A DNA stretch of 5,669 nucleotides. It comes from Bacteroidia bacterium. Its GTDB lineage: Bacteria > Bacteroidota > Bacteroidia > Bacteroidales > Azobacteroidaceae. Shown here piece by piece: positions 1 to 3,077 of this stretch (position 1 is its first letter; the number at the start of each line of letters is the position of its first letter). The position numbers were made by a program, and so were the translations under genes. The DNA lies in contig BNTR01000151.1 of the NCBI GenBank assembly GCA_025996755.1, positions 1 to 5,669 of the forward strand, read 5' to 3'. The notes below the pieces were generated by a model, which did not search any database, was not told the origin of the DNA, and was given only the letters and a program-made list of their open reading frames with translations.

Positions 1-144
1 CTGATTCAGCGCAATGTGAAACTGACGGAATCAACAAGTTTTTCTCAACCCGTGATTTTATACGATTCCGAGTCCAAAGGCTCGGTCAACCATTTGCAGT
101 TGGCAAAAGAACTGATTGAAAAACAAGGAAAGAAGAAAAAATAA
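1..144 (+). CDS. parA: ParA/Soj chromosome partitioning ATPase, C-terminal end only
   Basis: The frame is open from the first base to the TAA at 142-144 and gives the last 47 residues of a protein whose start lies left of the window. The stretch IQRNVKLTESTSFSQPVILY followed by DSESKGSVNHLQLAKELI is the characteristic C-terminal end of chromosomal ParA/Soj proteins (family form: IPRNVRLSEAPS, then PV-L-YD, then S-GA--Y--LA-E). ParA is a deviant-Walker ATPase that binds DNA non-specifically and moves ParB-bound origin regions; the Walker motifs would lie outside the window. The stop codon shares one base with the parB start, so the two genes form one translationally coupled operon. The lysine-rich tail (KKKK) is ordinary for the family. 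Identification rests on a short fragment but is strengthened by the parB gene directly behind it. Confidence 0.9.
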   Translation: MIQRNVKLTESTSFSQPVILYDSESKGSVNHLQLAKELIEKQGKKKK

Positions 145-1049
145 TGGCAAAGCAACAAAGACCGGCATTAGGAAAAGGGTTGGGTGCATTGATTTCAATG
201 GACGAGGAAGTGTACACCAGCGGCTCGTCGAGCATCAGTGAGATTGAATTGGCGAAAATCACGCCAAATCCCGACCAACCACGAACAGTGTTCGACGAGG
301 AGGCGTTGGAAGAATTGGCAGCATCGATTCAGGCTCTCGGCTTGGTGCAGCCCGTCACGCTGCGCGAGGTGGCATCCGACAAATATCAAATCATTTCCGG
401 CGAGCGGCGTTACCGTGCCGCTTTGAAAGCGGGTTTGGAAACAATTCCGGCTTACATCAGAACGGCTTCGGACGAGAATCTCATGGAGATGGCATTGATA
501 GAAAATATGCAGCGGGTAGACCTGAACGCGATAGAAACCGCTCTCGGTCTCCAAAACCTGATTGAAAACTTCCATCTGACGCAAGAAAAACTCAGCGAGC
601 GAATAGGTAAAAAACGGACAACGATTGCCAACTATCTGCGCCTGCTAAAACTCCCCTCCGAAATTCAAATAGGCTTGAAAGACAAGAAGATAGATATGGG
701 TCACGCCAAACTGATTCTATCGTTGGAAGCCCCGGCTGACCAATTGTATATCTATGAATCGGTGGTCGAACAGGGCTTGTCGGTGCGCCGAACAGAAGAA
801 ATCATCGCCACTTTGAAGCAGGGCAATCCGACGAAAGCCTCCGGCGGAACACCCCCAAAAAAGCCAAAGATTTCCAAAGAATTGGCGGAGGTTTTTCAAC
901 CCTTGAAACAGCACCTCTCCGACCGCCTGAGCGCAGAAGTCAATCTGATTTTCACCGAAAAAGGCTCCGGAAAAATCACCGTCGCCTTCGCCGACCAGGA
1001 AGAATTGGAGCAACTCATGCTCCGCTTCGATGCGATGCTCAAAAAGTAA
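144..1049 (+). CDS. parB: ParB/Spo0J chromosome partitioning protein (CTP-dependent DNA clamp)
   Basis: Complete, 301 residues, usual length for chromosomal ParB. ParB binds parS sites near the origin, loads as a CTP-dependent sliding clamp and works with ParA to segregate origins. Visible parts in order: N-terminal ParA-stimulating motif ALGKGLGALI (residues 8-17); the ParB/CTPase domain from about 33 to 125, with the ITPNPDQPR segment (39-47), the GERRYRA box (86-92) and the ENMQRVDLNAIE box (120-131; the family more often has NPIE); a helix-turn-helix at about 145-170 (LTQEKLSERIGKKRTTIANY) for parS recognition; a Pro/Lys-rich linker (about 228-243); and a C-terminal dimerisation segment. 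The ATG at 144 overlaps the parA stop by one base, and an AAGGA-like stretch lies inside the end of parA, so coupled translation is likely. All expected motifs are present. Confidence 0.97.
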   Translation: MAKQQRPALGKGLGALISMDEEVYTSGSSSISEIELAKITPNPDQPRTVFDEEALEELAASIQALGLVQPVTLREVASDKYQIISGERRYRAALKAGLETIPAYIRTASDENLMEMALIENMQRVDLNAIETALGLQNLIENFHLTQEKLSERIGKKRTTIANYLRLLKLPSEIQIGLKDKKIDMGHAKLILSLEAPADQLYIYESVVEQGLSVRRTEEIIATLKQGNPTKASGGTPPKKPKISKELAEVFQPLKQHLSDRLSAEVNLIFTEKGSGKITVAFADQEELEQLMLRFDAMLKK

Positions 1050-1054
1050 GAGCC

Positions 1055-1071
1055 GGAGGTGTGCCTTTTTT
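1055..1071 (+). terminator. Weak candidate intrinsic terminator after parB
   Basis: Six bases after the parB stop, GGAGG (1055-1059), a TGTG loop and CCTTT (1064-1068) can form a five-pair hairpin, two of the pairs being G-U, running into a T tract (1066-1071). The stem is short and weak, so this is only a candidate. The position between parB and the independent promoter of the next operon fits. Confidence 0.3.
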
Positions 1072-1092
1072 CATTTGCAGTATCAAAAAAAG

Positions 1093-1123
1093 TTGTGTAA
1101 TTGTACAATTATTTATACCTTTG
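1093..1123 (+). promoter_or_regulatory. Bacteroidota-type promoter of the toxin-antitoxin operon
   Basis: TTG at 1093-1095 (-33 element) and TACCTTTG at 1116-1123 (-7 element, consensus TAnnTTTG) are separated by 20 bases, the spacing typical for the primary sigma factor of Bacteroidota. The predicted transcript start is a few bases after 1123, practically at the GTG start of the toxin at 1128. The palindrome at 1098-1111 lies between the two elements. Confidence 0.75.
1098..1111. promoter_or_regulatory. Candidate operator: perfect 14-base palindrome in the toxin-antitoxin promoter
   Basis: TAATTGTACAATTA reads identically on both strands over all 14 bases; the next outward pair (G1097/T1112) breaks the symmetry. 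It sits wholly between the -33 and -7 elements, where a bound dimer would block RNA polymerase. Antitoxins with an XRE helix-turn-helix, alone or with their toxin, commonly repress their own operon by binding such palindromes. The site is seen directly; its binding by the downstream antitoxin is inferred. Confidence 0.6.
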
Positions 1124-1127
1124 CACC

Positions 1128-1466
1128 GTGAAACGAATAATAACAACATACGGCAATTATTTTGAACGGTTTATAGCGACTTTGTCACCTAAGGAACTTA
1201 TAAAACTGAATTATATCGTTTCATTGCTTGAAACACAAGATAAACTACCAACAAAGTTCATAAAGTTTATTCGCGATGGTTTATATGAATTACGTATGGA
1301 ATACGAAGGCAATATCTATCGTGTGTTTTTTATCTTTGATGAGGGCAATGTAGTTGTGTTATTCAATGGTTTTCAAAAGAAAACGCAACAAACGCCCGTA
1401 GGCGAAATAGAAAAAGCAATTAAAATAAAGGAGGCATATTATGCAGACAAACGACCACAAAATTAG
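1128..1466 (+). CDS. Type II toxin, RelE/HigB-like (phage Gp49-like family)
   Basis: With a GTG start at 1128 the protein has 112 residues, a usual length for this family. Such toxins are generally ribosome-dependent mRNA endonucleases with a small RelE fold, neutralised by an antitoxin encoded in the same operon. Family features seen: N-terminal KRIITTYGNYFERF (2-15), the central PTKFIKFIRDGLYELRMEY (41-59), the strand GNIYRVFFIF (61-70) and the C-terminal VLFNGFQKKTQQTP (77-90) followed by a helix with EIEKAIKIKEAYY (93-105). R56, R65, K84 and K85 are candidates for RNA contact, judged only from family pattern. The frame extends upstream to a TTG at 1101, but that would run through the -7 promoter element, so GTG 1128 is preferred; it has no Shine-Dalgarno and almost no leader. 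Its 3' end overlaps the antitoxin by 26 bases. Three sampled 60-base lines give 28-35% GC, far below parB and aroB, which suggests acquisition by transfer. The exact subfamily name (HigB) is probable, not certain. Confidence 0.88.
   Translation: MKRIITTYGNYFERFIATLSPKELIKLNYIVSLLETQDKLPTKFIKFIRDGLYELRMEYEGNIYRVFFIFDEGNVVVLFNGFQKKTQQTPVGEIEKAIKIKEAYYADKRPQN
1427..1434 (+). promoter_or_regulatory. Strong Shine-Dalgarno sequence of the antitoxin gene
   Basis: AAAGGAGG ends six bases before the ATG at 1441 and is nearly a perfect match to the anti-Shine-Dalgarno. It lies inside the toxin coding sequence. It stands out here because the toxin, aroB and the lipoprotein gene have no such sequence, and it fixes the antitoxin start at 1441. 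Confidence 0.8.
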
Positions 1467-1740
1467 AAATTACAGTGATGTGTTGGCGGTGCAATACGGC
1501 GCACACGGAACACCTGAAAGAGCAAAGTTTGATGAGGATGCTTACGCTTTTTATGCCGGTCAGGTTTTGTTGGATGCAAGGAAAAACGCACGTCTAACGC
1601 AGAACGAACTTGCTAATCGAATAGGTGCGGATAAATCCTATATCTCACGCATTGAAAAAGGCATAACAATTCCGAGCGTTGCTACCTTTTACAGAGTAGC
1701 AAATGCGTTAGGGCTTTCCGTAACGCTACAGCCTGCATAA
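1441..1740 (+). CDS. XRE-family helix-turn-helix antitoxin (HigA-like)
   Basis: Complete, 99 residues. It should neutralise the toxin encoded just upstream by direct binding and repress the shared promoter. The N-terminal half (NDHKIRNYSDVLAVQYG, 4-20, then GTPERAKFDEDAYAFYAGQVLLDAR, 23-47, quoted in parts) is the toxin-contacting region typical of Bacteroidota partners of Gp49/HigB-like toxins. A Cro/C1-type helix-turn-helix follows: LTQNELANRIGADKSYISRI (52-71), with the usual TQ-ELA-R and KSYISRIEKG signature, and a short tail ending SVTLQPA. The start at 1441 is set by a strong Shine-Dalgarno and lies 26 bases inside the toxin frame, a toxin-first order as in higBA. The ATG and strong ribosome site, against the toxin's unaided GTG, should favour antitoxin over toxin. 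One sampled line is 47% GC, between the toxin and the housekeeping genes. The likely operator is the palindrome at 1098-1111. Confidence 0.92.
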   Translation: MQTNDHKIRNYSDVLAVQYGAHGTPERAKFDEDAYAFYAGQVLLDARKNARLTQNELANRIGADKSYISRIEKGITIPSVATFYRVANALGLSVTLQPA

Positions 1741-1746
1741 AATAGC

Positions 1747-1760
1747 GGCATTGCCTTTTT
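1747..1760 (+). terminator. Short candidate terminator between the antitoxin and the convergent tRNA
   Basis: GGC-ATT-GCC (1747-1755) followed by five T (1756-1760) lies seven bases past the antitoxin stop. On the other strand the same inverted repeat follows the tRNA 3' end and is followed by GCTATTTT, so it could serve both converging transcripts. The stem has only three pairs, so the call is weak. Confidence 0.3.
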
Positions 1761-1761
1761 G

Positions 1762-1845
1762 TACCCGGAGCCGGGGTCGAACCGGCATGGAAGTGAATCC
1801 ACTGGTGTTTGAGACCAGCGCGTCTACCGATTCCGCCATCCGGGC
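1762..1845 (-). tRNA. tRNA-Leu (anticodon CAA)
   Basis: Read on the minus strand, 84 bases fold into a complete class II tRNA. The acceptor stem GCCCGGA (1845-1839) pairs with TCCGGGT (1769-1763), with one G-U end pair and discriminator A at 1762. The anticodon stem CTGGT/ACCAG encloses the loop CTCAAAC, giving anticodon CAA (complement at 1809-1811), which reads the leucine codon UUG. A long variable arm (TGGA, six-base loop, TCCA) confirms class II. The T arm is GCCGG-TTCGACC-CCGGC and the D arm contains TGGCGGAATCGGTAGACGC as in bacterial tRNA-Leu. The 3' CCA is not encoded (the bases after the discriminator are CAAAAA), so it must be added enzymatically. Its own promoter lies at 1870-1900 on the minus strand. 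Confidence 0.96.
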
Positions 1846-1869
1846 ATTGGGTAAACTGTAAATCGGGCG

Positions 1870-1900
1870 CAAAGGTAGAACTTTTTTTTTGAATCAGCAA
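1870..1900 (-). promoter_or_regulatory. Bacteroidota-type promoter of tRNA-Leu
   Basis: On the minus strand TTG (1900-1898) is followed after exactly 20 bases by TACCTTTG (1877-1870). The predicted transcript start is near 1864, giving a leader of roughly 20 bases before the tRNA at 1845. The element and spacing match those upstream of the toxin and lipoprotein genes. Confidence 0.75.
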
Positions 1901-1920
1901 ATTTTTCCGCGATTTTTTTA

Positions 1921-1928
1921 TACTTTTG
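1921..1928 (+). promoter_or_regulatory. Probable -7 promoter element of aroB
   Basis: TACTTTTG matches TAnnTTTG and lies 26 bases before the aroB ATG, implying a leader of about 20 bases. No TTG is found at the expected distance; the position 20 bases upstream (1898-1900) reads CAA on this strand and is the -33 element of the divergent tRNA promoter. The promoter may therefore be weak or depend on other contacts. Confidence 0.5.
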
Positions 1929-1954
1929 TACATTATTTTATTAAAAACAGTCTG

Positions 1955-3007
1955 ATGGCACAACAAATTGTTCGCTGCAAGCACGTGGAGAGTGAATTAA
2001 CCCGATTTTTGGCGGGGTTAAACTTTGATGGCATTTTTTTGCTCACCGATGAAAATGCAGACAAATTGTGTCTGCCTCATATTCAGTCCGTCCCTGCGCT
2101 GGCTGCGGCAAAAAAAATCGTTATTCCGGCGGGCGACGAGCACAAAAACATTGAGACCATTTCTCGCGTGTGGCAGTTTTTGACCGACAACGGGGCTACG
2201 CGCAAGTCGCTACTCATCAACCTCGGCGGCGGCATGGTTACCGATTTGGGTGGCTTCGCCGCGGCATCGTTTAAGCGCGGCATCCCGTTCATCAACCTCC
2301 CTACCACGCTTCTGGGGGCAGTGGATGCGGCTGTCGGTGGCAAAACGGGCATCAATTTCAATGGGTTGAAAAACGAAATCGGCGCATTCGCCCCCGCCAT
2401 TGCCGTGTTTATTGATGCGTCCTTTTTTCGGACGCTCGACCACGCCAATTTGCTGTCGGGCTATGCCGAGATGCTGAAACACGGGTTGCTGTCGTCCCCC
2501 AAAGAGGTCGATGCACTGTTGCAATTCGATTTTGACCGGGTGGATTACGAAAAATTGAACGACCTGCTGTTTGAATCGGTGCTGGTGAAGGAGCGCATCG
2601 TGCAGGAAGACCCCCGCGAGGAGGGCATCCGCAAGGCATTGAATCTCGGGCACACCTTCGGACACGCCTTTGAGAGCCTCTCATATCAGACCCAAAAGCC
2701 GATTTTGCACGGCTACGCCGTGGCTTACGGCTTGGTGTGCGAACTTTATCTGTCGTTTCTGCGCCTCGATTTCGACAAAAATCTGCTGCTGCAAGTCGCG
2801 CATTTTGCGAAAGCGCACTATGGAAAATTCCCTTTCGACTGCAACGACTACCCGCAACTGTTCAAATTGATGCAGCACGACAAAAAAAATGAAAACAACA
2901 CCATCAATTTCACGCTCCTGAAAGCCGCCGGAGCCGTCGAAATCAACCAAACCGCCACCGAAAAAGAAATTTTTGAAACACTCGATTTTTTCAGGGAATA
3001 TTTATAG
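1955..3007 (+). CDS. aroB: 3-dehydroquinate synthase (AroB)
   Basis: Complete, 350 residues, normal for the family. AroB is a cytoplasmic NAD- and divalent-metal-dependent enzyme that converts 3-deoxy-D-arabino-heptulosonate 7-phosphate to 3-dehydroquinate, the second step of the shikimate pathway to aromatic amino acids. Seen: the NAD-binding segment with PAGDEHKN (58-65) and the Gly-rich GGGMVTDLGGF (91-101), then RGIPFINLPTTLLGAVDA (108-125) and VGGKTGINF (127-135) with the substrate-binding lysine K130. Metal ligands by family alignment are E172 (in GYAEMLKHGL), H233 (in LGHTFGHAFE) and H252 (in LHGYAVAYG); H237 matches the catalytic histidine. The frame opens further upstream at a TTG at 1889, but that extension covers the -7 promoter element, so ATG 1955 is chosen; it has an A-rich leader and no Shine-Dalgarno. 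The gene stands alone, with no other shikimate gene in the window. No key residue is missing. Confidence 0.97.
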   Translation: MAQQIVRCKHVESELTRFLAGLNFDGIFLLTDENADKLCLPHIQSVPALAAAKKIVIPAGDEHKNIETISRVWQFLTDNGATRKSLLINLGGGMVTDLGGFAAASFKRGIPFINLPTTLLGAVDAAVGGKTGINFNGLKNEIGAFAPAIAVFIDASFFRTLDHANLLSGYAEMLKHGLLSSPKEVDALLQFDFDRVDYEKLNDLLFESVLVKERIVQEDPREEGIRKALNLGHTFGHAFESLSYQTQKPILHGYAVAYGLVCELYLSFLRLDFDKNLLLQVAHFAKAHYGKFPFDCNDYPQLFKLMQHDKKNENNTINFTLLKAAGAVEINQTATEKEIFETLDFFREYL

Positions 3008-3013
3008 TCGCTA

Positions 3014-3044
3014 TTGCATATTCCAAAAATATTTTATACCTTTG
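3014..3044 (+). promoter_or_regulatory. Bacteroidota-type promoter of the BIG_2 lipoprotein gene
   Basis: TTG at 3014-3016 and TACCTTTG at 3037-3044 are separated by 20 bases, the same arrangement as upstream of the toxin and tRNA genes. It begins seven bases after the aroB stop, so the downstream gene has its own transcript starting near 3050. That leaves a leader of about 28 bases before the ATG at 3078, or about 73 before the alternative ATG at 3123. Confidence 0.75.
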
Positions 3045-3077
3045 TCGCGAGTTATGAATAACTTTTACAAATAAAAT

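Noticed and set aside
1101..1127. Upstream TTG start of the toxin (nine extra residues).
   Set aside because: The extension would be encoded by the -7 promoter element and half of the palindrome, and known family members begin at the equivalent of VKRII.
1741..1860. tRNA-Leu as an attachment site for an integrated element.
   Set aside because: No direct repeat of the tRNA 3' end, integrase or transposase is visible in the window.
1889..1954. Upstream TTG start of aroB (22 extra residues, Phe-rich).
   Set aside because: It runs through the aroB -7 element and the tRNA promoter, and family proteins begin near the ATG at 1955.
1977..1992. CACGTG core (1982-1987) inside the start of aroB, near a parAB locus, as a possible parS site.
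   Set aside because: The arms around the core read GCAAG and GAGAG and do not match the TGTTT/AAACA-type arms of the parS consensus; only the common six-base core fits.
3054..3074. Six-residue mini reading frame (ATG to TAA) in the leader of the lipoprotein gene, as a possible regulatory leader peptide.
   Set aside because: It has no ribosome site, no repeated regulatory codons and no attenuator-like hairpins beside it; in an AT-rich leader it is expected by chance.
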